From Rhizobium sp. Q54 (GTDB lineage: Bacteria; Pseudomonadota; Alphaproteobacteria; Rhizobiales; Xanthobacteraceae): 64,000 nt of DNA. Below the pieces are notes generated by a model. It was not told where the DNA came from. It ran no database searches and worked only from the letters and a program-made list of their open reading frames with translations. Position numbers and translations under genes: made by a program. Where the stretch lies: assembly GCA_945861265.1 (NCBI GenBank), contig CAMAUC010000007.1, forward strand, positions 25,182 through 89,181. The letters are read 5' to 3'. How positions within the stretch are numbered: the first letter of the stretch is position 1; each line of letters begins with the position of its first letter. Below are positions 1 through 8,648 of the stretch, one piece after another.

Positions 1-2
1 AG

Positions 3-68
3 AACCAGATCGTCTATACGGTCGACCGGTTTTCCGGCGGTTTGTATATTTTGGAATGTGATTTCTAA
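3..68 (+). CDS. C-terminal tail of an unidentified upstream protein (partial)
   Basis: The window opens inside what looks like the last 21 codons of a gene running in from the left. Frame 3 reads NQIVYTVDRFSGGLYILECDF and ends at TAA (66-68). The other two forward frames give less protein-like sequence. The tail resembles the last strand of a beta-propeller or LVIVD-type repeat protein, but too little is present to assign a family. The 71 bases between this stop and the next gene hold nothing that I recognise. Confidence 0.4.
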   Translation, partial: NQIVYTVDRFSGGLYILECDF

Positions 69-139
69 TCACCCTCGTTCGCGCAACAAACTCCGTTCGT
101 TCCCGAGCAAGCGGGGATGAACGGTGATATAGTGCGTGC

Positions 140-1144
140 ATGAACCAGGTATTTCCTTCAGCAAGCACCGGCCCGTTCGGCCGCAGGCTCAAGCGCGCGC
201 GCGGCGCCAAGGTGCCGGCGACGGTACTGACCGGCTTTCTCGGCGCCGGGAAAACCACGCTGCTGAAGCGATTTCTGGAATCCCCGGAGGGCGCCGGCAC
301 CGCCGTCGTCATCAATGAATTCGGCGAAACCGGAATCGACGACGCGCTGGTGCGCGGCAGCGCCGACGAGACCGTGCTGATCGGCAATGGCTGCCTGTGC
401 TGCATCGCCCGCACCGATCTGCAGGAAACGTTGCGCGGGCTTCTGGTCGAGCGCGAGCGCGGCGAACTGCCCGACTTCAAGCGCATCGTCATCGAGACCT
501 CGGGGCTGGCCGATCCGTCGCCGATCCTGCAGACCTTCGCCACCGACCGCGCACTGGGCGAGGCTTTCTATCTCGAACTGGTGGTGACGGTCGCTGATGC
601 GGCGACCGGCGCGGCGACGCTCGAATGGTCATCGGAAGCCCGCAAGCAGGCGATCCTCGCCGACCGTATCATTGTCAGCAAATCCGACATCGCCAATGCC
701 GAACCCTTGCGGGCGCGCCTGCGCGCACTCAATGCCGGCGCGGAAATTATCGAAGCGAGCAACGGCGCGGTCGATCCGAAAAGCTTTACCGAGCCGGGCG
801 ACGGTCAACGCAATTTATTTGTCGCCGAGGCCGAGCACAGTGACGGCATATCGAGTTTCACGCTCACTTTCGACGCGCCGATGCTCTGGACCGTGTGGCT
901 GCGCGCGATGGACACCTTGATGGCGATGCGCGGCAGCGATCTATTGCGCGTGAAAGGCTTTCTTGCCGTCGAAGGCTGCGCCGGGCCCGTCGTCGTGCAG
1001 TTCGTGCAGCATCTGGCGCATCCGCCAGTGGAATTGCAGGCCTGGCCCGATGACAACCGGCAAAGCCGCGTTGTGTTTATTACGCGCGGGGTCGGCGAAA
1101 ACCAGGTCCGGGATTTGTTCGCGGCGGTAAAGGCCTTAGCCTAA
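140..1144 (+). CDS. CobW/COG0523-family GTP-binding metallochaperone
   Basis: This 334-residue protein belongs to the G3E GTPase family, whose members deliver metals to target enzymes. Visible motifs are the Walker A loop TGFLGAGKTT (residues 31-40), the metal-binding CxCC motif GNGCLCC (82-88), the switch II-like ETSGLADP stretch (about 119-126) and SKSD in place of the usual NKxD guanine-specificity motif. A CobW C-terminal domain follows. The stop overlaps the convergent metF gene by nine bases. No cobalamin gene is adjacent; CobS and CobT lie 60 kb away at the other end of the window. Target and metal cannot be read from the sequence: members serve Co, Zn or nitrile hydratase, so a gene symbol is not justified. 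Confidence 0.85.
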   Translation: MNQVFPSASTGPFGRRLKRARGAKVPATVLTGFLGAGKTTLLKRFLESPEGAGTAVVINEFGETGIDDALVRGSADETVLIGNGCLCCIARTDLQETLRGLLVERERGELPDFKRIVIETSGLADPSPILQTFATDRALGEAFYLELVVTVADAATGAATLEWSSEARKQAILADRIIVSKSDIANAEPLRARLRALNAGAEIIEASNGAVDPKSFTEPGDGQRNLFVAEAEHSDGISSFTLTFDAPMLWTVWLRAMDTLMAMRGSDLLRVKGFLAVEGCAGPVVVQFVQHLAHPPVELQAWPDDNRQSRVVFITRGVGENQVRDLFAAVKALA

Positions 1145-2044
1145 CCGCGCCACGCTCGCCCGCACTTCGCGGATCACATCTGGCACGGCAGCGTCGTTGT
1201 TCGGTGCCATGATGTGCACGCCGGCGACGCCGGGTATATCGGCGAGCGCGGTTATCGTCTCGACACAGATGGCGCGGCCCTCAGCGAGCGGATCGCTGGC
1301 GGCTTCCATGCGCGCGACCAGCGCATCGGGAATGATCGTGCCGAACAATTTTTCCTTCATCCACATCGCCGACCTGGCCGAACGCAGCGGCGCAATGCCG
1401 ATAATGATCGAAAGATCCTTGATGTTGTGTTCGGCGAGCCGCGCCAAATAGCGCCGCACCACATCCGTATCCATACAAAACTGCGTCTGCACGAATTGCG
1501 CGCCGGCGGCGATCTTGGCGGCGAGGCCCTTCGGCTCCCAGCCGGCGGGCGGATCGATCGGGCTGTCGGCGCCGCCCAGCAGGAATTCGGCGCGGCCGGC
1601 GACCTTGCGGCCGCTCGGCAGTTCGCCTTTGTCGCGCAGGTTTCGCGCGGTCTCCAGCAATTGCCGCGCGTCGAGATCGAACACCGGCTTGGCCTCGGGC
1701 TGGTCGCCGGCCGACGGATCGTCGCCGCGCAGGATCAGCAAATTGCGGATGCCACTCGCCGCCGCCGCGATCAGATCGCTCTGCAAGGCGATGCGATTGC
1801 GGTCGCGGCAGGTGAATTGCAGGATCGGCTCGATGCCCTCTTGCACCAATATCGCCGCCGCCGTGACGCTGCCTAAATGCGGCCGCGCGCCCGCGCCGTC
1901 GGTGATATTCACCGCGTCGGCCATTCCCTTGAGCGGCAGTGCCTTGGCGATCAGCTCGGCGCGGTCGAAGGAGACCGGCGGCGTCACTTCGGCGGTGATG
2001 ACAAAACGCTTGGCGGCGAGCTTGGCTTGCAAGGTCATTTCCAT
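1136..2044 (-). CDS. metF: 5,10-methylenetetrahydrofolate reductase (MetF family)
   Basis: This 302-residue TIM-barrel flavoprotein reduces methylene-THF to methyl-THF for methionine synthesis. The N-terminal AEVTPP motif (residues 18-23) carries the conserved Glu that protonates the folate. Further MetF landmarks are AVNITDGAGARP (44-55), ILRGDDPSAGD (103-113) and the FVQTQFCMD strand (about 183-191), which contributes to the substrate site. Length matches bacterial MetF proteins without the eukaryotic regulatory domain. The gene is divergent from the CoA-transferase pair and convergent with the CobW-like gene. The protein is more diverged than classical E. coli-type MetF, so a related folate-dependent reductase is possible. 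Confidence 0.82.
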   Translation of the reverse strand: MEMTLQAKLAAKRFVITAEVTPPVSFDRAELIAKALPLKGMADAVNITDGAGARPHLGSVTAAAILVQEGIEPILQFTCRDRNRIALQSDLIAAAASGIRNLLILRGDDPSAGDQPEAKPVFDLDARQLLETARNLRDKGELPSGRKVAGRAEFLLGGADSPIDPPAGWEPKGLAAKIAAGAQFVQTQFCMDTDVVRRYLARLAEHNIKDLSIIIGIAPLRSARSAMWMKEKLFGTIIPDALVARMEAASDPLAEGRAICVETITALADIPGVAGVHIMAPNNDAAVPDVIREVRASVARLG

Positions 2045-2107
2045 GCCCCCGAAGTCGCAAAATTATGTGGACCTGGCAAGCGCGAATACACTTAACTGTC
2101 GGTCCGG

Positions 2108-2130
2108 GCCGCCCACTGAAGGTGGGCGGC
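2108..2130. promoter_or_regulatory. Strong hairpin in the metF/CoA-transferase divergent region
   Basis: GCCGCCCAC (2108-2116) and GTGGGCGGC (2122-2130) form a perfect 9-bp inverted repeat with a 5-base loop. The hairpin lies about 65 bases upstream of metF and 27 bases before the plus-strand start. It could be an operator or leader structure for either gene. No T-run follows on either strand, so it is not a typical terminator, and I see no known SAM riboswitch consensus. Confidence 0.4.
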
Positions 2131-2156
2131 AGCGGTGTTGTGGCGAGAGGATGGGC

Positions 2157-2975
2157 ATGTCTCAAATCGCGAAATCGCTCGATGAGGCGCTCGACGTCAT
2201 CGCCGACGGCTGCATGCTGGTGGTGCCGCGTGAGGTCTCCGGCGTGCCGATGGACGCGACGCGCGCGCTGATAAGGCGCGGCATCCGGCGGCTGCACCTG
2301 GTGGCGCTGCCGACGTCGAGCCTGCAAGCCGACCTGTTGATCGGCGCCGGCTGTGTCGAGACCTTGGAGACCAGCGCGGTCTCGCTCGGCGAATACGGCC
2401 CGGCGCCGCGCTTCACCGCCGCCATTCTCGCCGGCTCGATCAAGATGAAAGACGCCACCTGCCCGGCGCTGCATGCCGCGTTGCAGGCCGCGGAAAAGGG
2501 CGTGCCGTTCATGCCGCTGCGCGGGTTGATCGGCTCCGACGTGTTGAAATACCGCGACGACTGGAAGGTCATCGACAGCCCCTTCGGAGACAACGACCCG
2601 ATCGTGCTGCTGCCGGCGATCAGACCGGACGTGGCGCTGTTTCACGCGGCGATGGCCGACGTCTTTGGCAACATCTGGATCGGCCGTCAGCGCGAACTCG
2701 CCACCATGGCGCACGCAGCGGAAAAGACTGTGGTCACGGTCGATCGTATTCATCCCGGCAATCTGCTCGACAATCCGACATTCGCCGCCGGTACGCTGCC
2801 CGGCTTCTATGTCGATCGCATCGCGCTGACCGAGCGCGGCGCCTGGCCGCTGCCGCTGCCGGATTACTACGCCGCTGACGCCGCCCATCTGGCCGAATAC
2901 GCCAGGATGGCGGCGACGGAGGAAGGCTTTGGCGAGTATCTGGAGAAGTATGTCTATGAGAAGCAGGCGGCCTAA
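2157..2975 (+). CDS. CoA-transferase-like alpha subunit (IpdA/GctA type)
   Basis: This 272-residue protein has the fold of class I CoA-transferase alpha subunits (glutaconate CoA-transferase A, IpdA). The start at 2157 is chosen because GAGAGG (2145-2150) lies six bases upstream; the ATG at 2151 would abut the ribosome site. The conserved early block DGCMLVVPREVSGVPMDATRAL and the AADVFGNIWIGRQRE-like stretch match the subunit that binds the acyl part. Its stop is followed directly by the GTG of the beta-like subunit, so the two are translationally coupled. In actinobacteria the related IpdAB hydrolyses a ring-opened steroid intermediate. Nothing nearby shows a steroid pathway, so the substrate is unknown. 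Confidence 0.75.
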   Translation: MSQIAKSLDEALDVIADGCMLVVPREVSGVPMDATRALIRRGIRRLHLVALPTSSLQADLLIGAGCVETLETSAVSLGEYGPAPRFTAAILAGSIKMKDATCPALHAALQAAEKGVPFMPLRGLIGSDVLKYRDDWKVIDSPFGDNDPIVLLPAIRPDVALFHAAMADVFGNIWIGRQRELATMAHAAEKTVVTVDRIHPGNLLDNPTFAAGTLPGFYVDRIALTERGAWPLPLPDYYAADAAHLAEYARMAATEEGFGEYLEKYVYEKQAA

Positions 2976-3710
2976 GTGAATTTCCGCCCCGAAGAACTGC
3001 TCGCCGACCAGATCGCGCAACTCATCGGCGGCGTGCGCCATGTCGCGGTCGGCAATGCCTCGCCGATCCCGGCGACGGCGGCGCTGCTGGCGCGCGAGCG
3101 CGGCAACGGCAGGCCCTATGTCTCGCTGCTCGGCTCGCCGAAGAACACGTTCTGGACCGACGGCGCGCGCGAACTGTTCGACTGCGCCGGCCAGGGCCGC
3201 ATCGACGTGTTCTTTCTGTCCGGCGGGCAGATCGACGGCCACGGCAATATCAATCTGGTCGAGATCGGCGAGCACGCCCATCCGAAGGTGCGCTTTCCCG
3301 GGTCGTTCGGTTCGGCCTATCTTTATTACGTCGTGCCGAAAGTGATCCTGTTCCGCACCGAGCATTCGCGCCGGACCCTGGTGCCGCGCGTCGATTACAT
3401 CAGCGCGCCGGGGGCCAATGAGCCGAACGTGTTCCGCACCGGCGGGCCGGTCGCGCTGATCACCAATCGTTGCCTGTTCTCCTTTTCCAATGGACGTTTC
3501 ATGCTGCAAAGCGTGCATCCCGGCCATACGGTCGAGGAAGTGATCGAGCATACCGGCTTCGACTTCGATCGCCCGGCGCATGTGCCGGAGACGCCGCCGC
3601 CGTCGGCCGAGACGCTCAAGCTGATGCGCGAGACGGTGGCGCCGCAACTGGCCGAGCTGTATCCGCAATTCGCGGCGCAGGTGTTCGGCGTCGGCGTTCC
3701 GCCAGCATGA
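2976..3710 (+). CDS. CoA-transferase-like beta subunit (IpdB type, catalytic Glu missing)
   Basis: This 244-residue partner starts with GTG immediately after the alpha-subunit TAA (2973-2975). It has the class I CoA-transferase beta layout, including GGQIDGHGNINLVEIG (about 81-96), the counterpart of the usual 'AAQVDxYGNxN' motif. In true transferases a Glu in a V-E-S-G-like strand forms the CoA thioester. Here the matching strand reads YVSLLGS (48-54), with Leu instead. IpdB-type proteins, which act as hydrolases, share this lack. I infer a heterodimeric CoA-ester hydrolase or lyase rather than a transferase. Confidence 0.72.
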   Translation: MNFRPEELLADQIAQLIGGVRHVAVGNASPIPATAALLARERGNGRPYVSLLGSPKNTFWTDGARELFDCAGQGRIDVFFLSGGQIDGHGNINLVEIGEHAHPKVRFPGSFGSAYLYYVVPKVILFRTEHSRRTLVPRVDYISAPGANEPNVFRTGGPVALITNRCLFSFSNGRFMLQSVHPGHTVEEVIEHTGFDFDRPAHVPETPPPSAETLKLMRETVAPQLAELYPQFAAQVFGVGVPPA

Positions 3711-3746
3711 CTAGCGCTGGCGCGCGCGCTGCATTAAATTCGCCGG

Positions 3747-4643
3747 ATGACCGATTCATCAATCGCCACCGCGCCATCGGCGCTTCGCACCGCGATTGCC
3801 TGGACCGCCTGGCCGGGCCTGCTGGCGATCTGCATCGCTATCTCGGCCTACGGCTTCGCTGTCGATCATCCGGCGCTGTTCTTCAACGTCGCCTACGCCT
3901 TCCTCGCCGTCTGCCTATTCACGCTGGAACAGACCATGCCGCACGAGCGGGCCTGGAACGAGAACGACGGGCAGACCTTCGCCAATATCGCGCATACGCT
4001 TACCAGCAAGGGCGTGGTGCAGTCGCTGGTCGTGTTCAGCGCCGTGATCGGGCTCACCGTTTACATCACCCCGGTGACCGAGCCGGGCTACGGCATATGG
4101 CCGCGCTCATGGCCGATGACGGCGCAAGTATTGCTCGCGGTCGTGGTCGCCGAATTCGGCTTCTACTGGGCGCACCGCGTCGCCCATGAATGGCCATGGC
4201 TGTGGCGCTTCCACGCCGTGCATCACAGCGTGACGCGGCTATGGATCGTCAATACCGGCCGATTTCATTTCGTCGACAGCTTCAAGAGCATCCTGATCGG
4301 CATGGCCATCCTGCTGGCGCTCGGCGCGCCGATGGAAGTGCTGACCTGGCTCTCGGCGATCACCGCCTTCATCGGCATGATGACGCATTGCAATGTCGAC
4401 ATGCGCTTCGGGGCGCTGTCATGGTGGTTCAACACGCCAGAGCTGCACCGCTGGCATCACAGCAAGGACCTGCGTGAGGGCAACAAGAACTATTCCGAGA
4501 ACATCATGCTTTGGGACCATGTGTTCGGCACTTATTACAACTCGCGCGACTACCGGCCGCCGGCCGACATCGGCATTCATGAGGCAATGCCGCCGGGCTT
4601 CGTGCAGCAGCTGGTGTGGCCGTTCAAGGCGGCGCGGGATTAG
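3747..4643 (+). CDS. Sterol desaturase/fatty acid hydroxylase superfamily membrane protein
   Basis: This is a 298-residue integral membrane di-iron enzyme candidate. The three histidine clusters of the superfamily are intact: HRVAH (143-147), HAVHH (156-160) and HRWHH (234-238). Hydrophobic segments near residues 18-36, 44-60, 90-108, 126-142 and 182-212 would place the iron site on the cytoplasmic face. The family hydroxylates or desaturates lipids, carotenoids or hopanoid-like substrates, and the context does not indicate which. It stands alone, 36 bases after the CoA-transferase-like pair in the same direction. Confidence 0.82.
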   Translation: MTDSSIATAPSALRTAIAWTAWPGLLAICIAISAYGFAVDHPALFFNVAYAFLAVCLFTLEQTMPHERAWNENDGQTFANIAHTLTSKGVVQSLVVFSAVIGLTVYITPVTEPGYGIWPRSWPMTAQVLLAVVVAEFGFYWAHRVAHEWPWLWRFHAVHHSVTRLWIVNTGRFHFVDSFKSILIGMAILLALGAPMEVLTWLSAITAFIGMMTHCNVDMRFGALSWWFNTPELHRWHHSKDLREGNKNYSENIMLWDHVFGTYYNSRDYRPPADIGIHEAMPPGFVQQLVWPFKAARD

Positions 4644-4685
4644 GCCCGCTGCCGGATAATTTCGCAGCTTGAAACCCGCAGCCCC

Positions 4686-4713
4686 TGTCGACTTGCCCGG
4701 ATTAAGCTATAAA
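4686..4713 (+). promoter_or_regulatory. Possible promoter of the orphan molybdenum hydroxylase gene
   Basis: A good -10 hexamer TATAAA (4708-4713) lies 33 bases before the start codon. A poor -35 match, TGTCGA (4686-4691), sits 16 bases upstream of it. The -10 stands out in this GC-rich region. The -35 is weak, so confidence is low. Confidence 0.3.
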
Positions 4714-4746
4714 AGCCGTCCCTTCGCGTTTCGACAGGATGCCCTC

Positions 4747-7074
4747 ATGACATCAGCGACCGCCGCCCCCGCCCGCAACAAAAGCGAACCGCGCGTCGAG
4801 GACGATGCGCTGGTGCGCGGCCAGGGGCGCTTCGCCGACGATCCGCGCCTGCCGAACCAGGCCTATGCCGTGTTCGTGCGCTCGCCGCACGCGCATGCCC
4901 GCATCAAATCGGTCAAGACCGACGAGGCACTGCGCGCCAAGGGCGTGCTGGCGGTCGTCACCGCGGAGGATCTGAAGGCACTGAATATCGGCAGCATCTC
5001 ACGTCACCCGCCGGTCATCGGCCGCGGCGGCGCCAAGATGCCGATGCCGTTCCGCCCGGCGCTATGCGGCGACAAGGTCATGCACGGCGGCGACCCGGTG
5101 GCGATGGTGGTGGCCGAGACGACCGCGCAGGCGCAGGACGCCGCCGACCTCGTGCAGGTCGGCTACGAGGAATTGCCGGCGGTGGTCGATCTCGACACCG
5201 CGATGAAAGCCAAGACCCAGCTTTATGCCGACGCGCCCGGCAATCTCTGCGTCGATTGGGCCGGCCCGGTGCCGAGCGACGATAATGAGCGCGAGGTCGC
5301 TTCCCTGATCGCCAAGGCGGCGCATGTCGCCAAAGTGTCTGTCACGAACCAGCGCATGGTGGTGGCGTCGATGGAAACGCGCGGCTCGACCGGCGTCTAT
5401 GACAAGGCGACCGACAGCTACACACTCTATGCCTGCTCGCAGGGCGCTGACTCGCTGCGCAACATGGCGGCGTCCGTTATGGGCGTACCGAATGAGAAGT
5501 TGCGCGTCATCACTGAGGATGTCGGTGGCGCCTTCGGCATGAAGACGCCGGTCTATCCGGAATATATCGCCGTGCTGGTCGGCGCGAAGAAGCTCGGCCG
5601 GCCGGTGCACTGGCAATCGACGCGCGCAGAAGCCTTCGTCACCGACACGCAAGCGCGCGACACCGTCACCCATGTCGAACTGGCCTGCGACGACAAGGGC
5701 AAGTTCGTCGCGCTGCGCGTGCGCCATCTGTGCAACCAGGGCGCCTATGTCTCGACCGCCGGCGTCAACATCAACACCAACAACTTCGCCCGTTGCCTGC
5801 CCGGCATGTACAATATTCCGAAGATCGATGTCGGCGCCGCCTGCTATTTCTCCAACACCGTCGCCATCGGCCCTTATCGCGGCGCCGGCCGCCCCGAGGC
5901 GAATTACGCGCTGGAGCGCGCGGTTGAGCAAGCAGCGCGCCTTCTGAAGATGGATCCGGTGCGGCTGCGCAAGAAGAACCTGATCCCCGCCTCACGCATG
6001 CCGTTCAAGACGCCGATCAACACTTATGACTCGGGCGACTTCCCCGGCATTGTCGACAAGGCGCTCAAGCTCGCCGACTACGACAATTTCGCCAAGCGCA
6101 AGCGCGAGGCGGCGAAGCGCAAGAAGCTGCGCGGCATCGGCGTCTCCTGCATGCTGGAGCATGCCGGCGCGATGCCGATGGAAACCGCGTCGATCGGCTT
6201 TCCCGGCGGCGAGAAGTTGATCCTCGGCTGCAACGTGCAATCGACCGGGCAGAGCCACGCCACCGTGTTCGGCCGCATGCTGGCGCACAGACTCGGCATC
6301 GATGCAAAGACGATCGAGCATAGACATGGCGATACCAATATGGGCCTGACCGGATTTGCCTCGGTCGGCTCGCGCTCGGCGATGTGCGCGGGCTCGGCCA
6401 TCGTCGTCACCGCCGACGCGATGCTGGCCAAGGGCAAGAAGATCGCCGCGGCGGCGCTGGAGACCTCCGAGTCCGACATTCAATACAAGAATGGCGGCTT
6501 TGAAGTGGTCGGCACCGACCGCAGGATTTCGCTGTTCGACACCGCACGCCGCGCCAAGGAGACGGGCGAAACGCTCGACACTAAAGACAAGGTGGAAGCG
6601 CCGCTGACGTTTCCGAACGGCTGCCACATTGCCGAGATCGAGATCGATCCCGACACGGGCAAGTTCGACATCGTCACTTATACGGCGGTCGACGACTGCG
6701 GTAACATGCTCGACAAGATTGTCGTCGAAGGCCAGGTGCAAGGCTCGATCGCCAACGGTCTCGGCCAGGCGCTGACCGAGAACGCGGTGTATGATTCGGT
6801 GAGTGGGCAATTGGTGACCGGCTCGTTCATGGACTACGGCATGCCGCGCGCCCACGACATGCCGGTCGAATTGCGCGAGGCGACGCACATCACGCCGGCA
6901 ACGACCAATCCGCTCGGCGTCAAGGGCACCGGCGAGGCCGGCACCACCGCGGCGATCGCGGCGGTGATGAATGCGATCGCCAATGCGATCCCGAACGGCG
7001 CGGCGGATCACATGGAAATGCCCGCGACACCGTCGAAGGTGTGGGACGCAGTGCGCAAGGGGATGGCGCTATAG
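4747..7074 (+). CDS. Xanthine dehydrogenase-family molybdopterin-binding subunit (orphan)
   Basis: This 775-residue protein has the N-terminal 'hammerhead' and C-terminal molybdopterin-binding domains of the molybdenum hydroxylases. Visible motifs are GGAFGMK, the loop PYRGAGRPEANY and the catalytic GTGEAG near the C-terminus, which carries the active-site Glu. The AYRGAGR-like loop differs from the AYxCSFR signature of form I CO dehydrogenase, so this is not a classical CoxL. The start ATG at 4747 gives the usual family N-terminus (EPRVEDDALVRGQGRF). No small iron-sulfur or FAD subunit is adjacent, which is unusual, so partners must be encoded elsewhere. The substrate is unknown. Confidence 0.85.
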   Translation: MTSATAAPARNKSEPRVEDDALVRGQGRFADDPRLPNQAYAVFVRSPHAHARIKSVKTDEALRAKGVLAVVTAEDLKALNIGSISRHPPVIGRGGAKMPMPFRPALCGDKVMHGGDPVAMVVAETTAQAQDAADLVQVGYEELPAVVDLDTAMKAKTQLYADAPGNLCVDWAGPVPSDDNEREVASLIAKAAHVAKVSVTNQRMVVASMETRGSTGVYDKATDSYTLYACSQGADSLRNMAASVMGVPNEKLRVITEDVGGAFGMKTPVYPEYIAVLVGAKKLGRPVHWQSTRAEAFVTDTQARDTVTHVELACDDKGKFVALRVRHLCNQGAYVSTAGVNINTNNFARCLPGMYNIPKIDVGAACYFSNTVAIGPYRGAGRPEANYALERAVEQAARLLKMDPVRLRKKNLIPASRMPFKTPINTYDSGDFPGIVDKALKLADYDNFAKRKREAAKRKKLRGIGVSCMLEHAGAMPMETASIGFPGGEKLILGCNVQSTGQSHATVFGRMLAHRLGIDAKTIEHRHGDTNMGLTGFASVGSRSAMCAGSAIVVTADAMLAKGKKIAAAALETSESDIQYKNGGFEVVGTDRRISLFDTARRAKETGETLDTKDKVEAPLTFPNGCHIAEIEIDPDTGKFDIVTYTAVDDCGNMLDKIVVEGQVQGSIANGLGQALTENAVYDSVSGQLVTGSFMDYGMPRAHDMPVELREATHITPATTNPLGVKGTGEAGTTAAIAAVMNAIANAIPNGAADHMEMPATPSKVWDAVRKGMAL

Positions 7075-7096
7075 CTGTCGTCCCGACTTCCCTAGT

Positions 7097-7214
7097 GTCG
7101 TCCCCGCGAAGGCGGGGACCCAGCACTCCACGCATCGATAATAAAAAAATGGCCGGGAATTTTCCCGGCCATTCTAATTCGTAAGCGCTGGATTCCCGCC
7201 TTCGCGGGAATGAC
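7097..7214. repeat. Pair of inverted intergenic palindromic repeats
   Basis: Two related 28-base units (7097-7124 and 7187-7214) lie in opposite orientation. Each has a palindromic core of the CCCGC-GAAG-GCGGG kind flanked by GTC(G/A)T and CCAGC. Reversing the right unit gives the left one with four differences. The units bracket a transcription terminator. The pattern matches dispersed extragenic palindromes seen in Bradyrhizobium relatives; their function is unknown. Confidence 0.75.
7142..7173 (-). terminator. Rho-independent terminator of the aldehyde dehydrogenase gene
   Basis: AATGGCCGGGAA (7148-7159) pairs perfectly with TTCCCGGCCATT (7162-7173). The A-run at 7142-7149 becomes a U-tract on the minus strand, directly after the stem. 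It lies about 50 bases past the stop of the minus-strand gene and may also stop transcription from the left. Confidence 0.75.
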
Positions 7215-7220
7215 GGACTT

Positions 7221-8648
7221 CTACGCCTGACTGATGAACTTGGTGTTCATATAGGCCTGCAAACCTTCGATGCCGCCTTCGGAGCCGTAGCCGGACTCCT
7301 TGATGCCGCCGAACGGCGTTTCCGGCGTCGAGATGGCGACCGAATTGACGCCGACCATGCCGGACTGAATCGCATCGCCGATGGCGATGGCCTGCGAACT
7401 GGAGTTAGTGAAAGTGTAGGCGGCCAGACCGAACTGTAGCGAGTTGGCGCGCTGCACGACTTCGTCGAAGGTCTTGAACGGCACGATCGGCGCCACCGGC
7501 CCGAACGGCTCCTCGGTCATGATCTTCGAATCGTCCGGCACGTCGGTAATGACGGTCGGCTCGAAGAAAAAGCCCTGGTTGCCGTGCCGGTTGCCGCCGG
7601 TCTGGATCTTGCCGCCGCGCGCCTTGGCGTCGTTGACGAAGGATTCCATGGCGTCGAGCCGGCGCGGATTGGCCAATGGCCCGAGCGTCGTGCCTTTTTC
7701 GAGGCCGTCGCCGAGCTTGAGGTTCTTGGCGTATTCGGTGAAGCGGGCGACAAACTTGTTGTAGCCCTTCTCTTGCACATAGAAGCGCGTCGGCGAAATG
7801 CAGACCTGGCCGGCGTTGCGATACTTGAACGCGGAAATGATGTCGGCGGCCTTTTCCGGATCGTAATCGTCGAACACGACGACCGGAGAGTGACCACCCA
7901 GCTCCATCGTCGCGCGCTTCATGCCCTTGGCGGCGAGACCGGCAAGATGCTTGCCGACCGGGATCGAGCCGGTGAAGGAAATCTTGCGCACAATGTCGGA
8001 GGCGACGAGGTGCTCCGAAATCTGCGCCGGCACGCCGAACACCAGATTGAGAACGCCGGCCGGCAGGCCGGCATCGGCGAAGCACTTGACCAGTTCATAA
8101 CAGCCGGCCGGGGTTTCTTCCGACGCCTTGATGATGATCGAGCAGCCGGCAGCGAGTGCGCCGGCGATCTTGCGCACCGGTGTCAGCGTCGGGAAATTCC
8201 ACGGTGTGAACGCGGCGACGACGCCGACCGGCTCCTGCAATACGATCTGGCGCACGCCCTTGCCGCGGCCCGGCACGATGCGGCCATAGGCGCGGCGGCC
8301 TTCCTCGGCATACCAGTCGATGATGTCGGCCGAGGTCATGACTTCGATGCGCGATTCGTTGATCGACTTGCCCTGCTCCATGGTTTGCGCGGTGGCGACA
8401 TGCTCGACGCGCTCACGCAACAGATCGGCGGCCTTGCGCATTATCTTGCCGCGCTCATAGGCCGAGGTGTTCTTCCAGAGCTGGAAGCCCTTCTGGGCGG
8501 CGCCGAGCGCGCTGTCGAGATCGGACGCGCTGGCGTGCGGCAATTGGCCGAGCACCTTGCCGGTCGCCGGATTGATGACGTCTTCGCCCTTGCGGCCATG
8601 GCCGTCGAGCCATTGGCCGTCGATATAAAGTTTCAGATCGGAATACAT
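7221..8648 (-). CDS. NAD(P)-dependent succinate-semialdehyde-type dehydrogenase
   Basis: This 475-residue aldehyde dehydrogenase is full length. Catalytic residues are in place: Asn151 in FTPWNFP, Glu249 in MELGGHSP and the nucleophile Cys283 in NAGQVCISP. The nucleotide loop SFTGSIPVGK (224-233) is also present. The start at 8648 is preferred because GAGGT lies at a good distance upstream; an in-frame start at 8675 would add nine poorly conserved residues. Best family fit is GabD-like succinate-semialdehyde dehydrogenase. 2-Oxoglutarate-semialdehyde and similar omega-semialdehyde dehydrogenases look alike, so the substrate is tentative. It lies just downstream of the crotonase and CaiB genes on the same strand. 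Confidence 0.82.
   Translation of the reverse strand: MYSDLKLYIDGQWLDGHGRKGEDVINPATGKVLGQLPHASASDLDSALGAAQKGFQLWKNTSAYERGKIMRKAADLLRERVEHVATAQTMEQGKSINESRIEVMTSADIIDWYAEEGRRAYGRIVPGRGKGVRQIVLQEPVGVVAAFTPWNFPTLTPVRKIAGALAAGCSIIIKASEETPAGCYELVKCFADAGLPAGVLNLVFGVPAQISEHLVASDIVRKISFTGSIPVGKHLAGLAAKGMKRATMELGGHSPVVVFDDYDPEKAADIISAFKYRNAGQVCISPTRFYVQEKGYNKFVARFTEYAKNLKLGDGLEKGTTLGPLANPRRLDAMESFVNDAKARGGKIQTGGNRHGNQGFFFEPTVITDVPDDSKIMTEEPFGPVAPIVPFKTFDEVVQRANSLQFGLAAYTFTNSSSQAIAIGDAIQSGMVGVNSVAISTPETPFGGIKESGYGSEGGIEGLQAYMNTKFISQA

Noticed and set aside
140..1144. Calling the GTPase cobW and linking it to cobS and cobT
   Set aside because: They are 60 kb apart, and the family covers many metallochaperones, so sharing a window is not evidence of a shared pathway.
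1281..3668. 795-residue open frame on the minus strand
   Set aside because: It lies antisense to MetF and the CoA-transferase genes. Its Arg/His/Ala-rich composition is that of a shadow frame in GC-rich DNA, and the opposite genes have clear family motifs.
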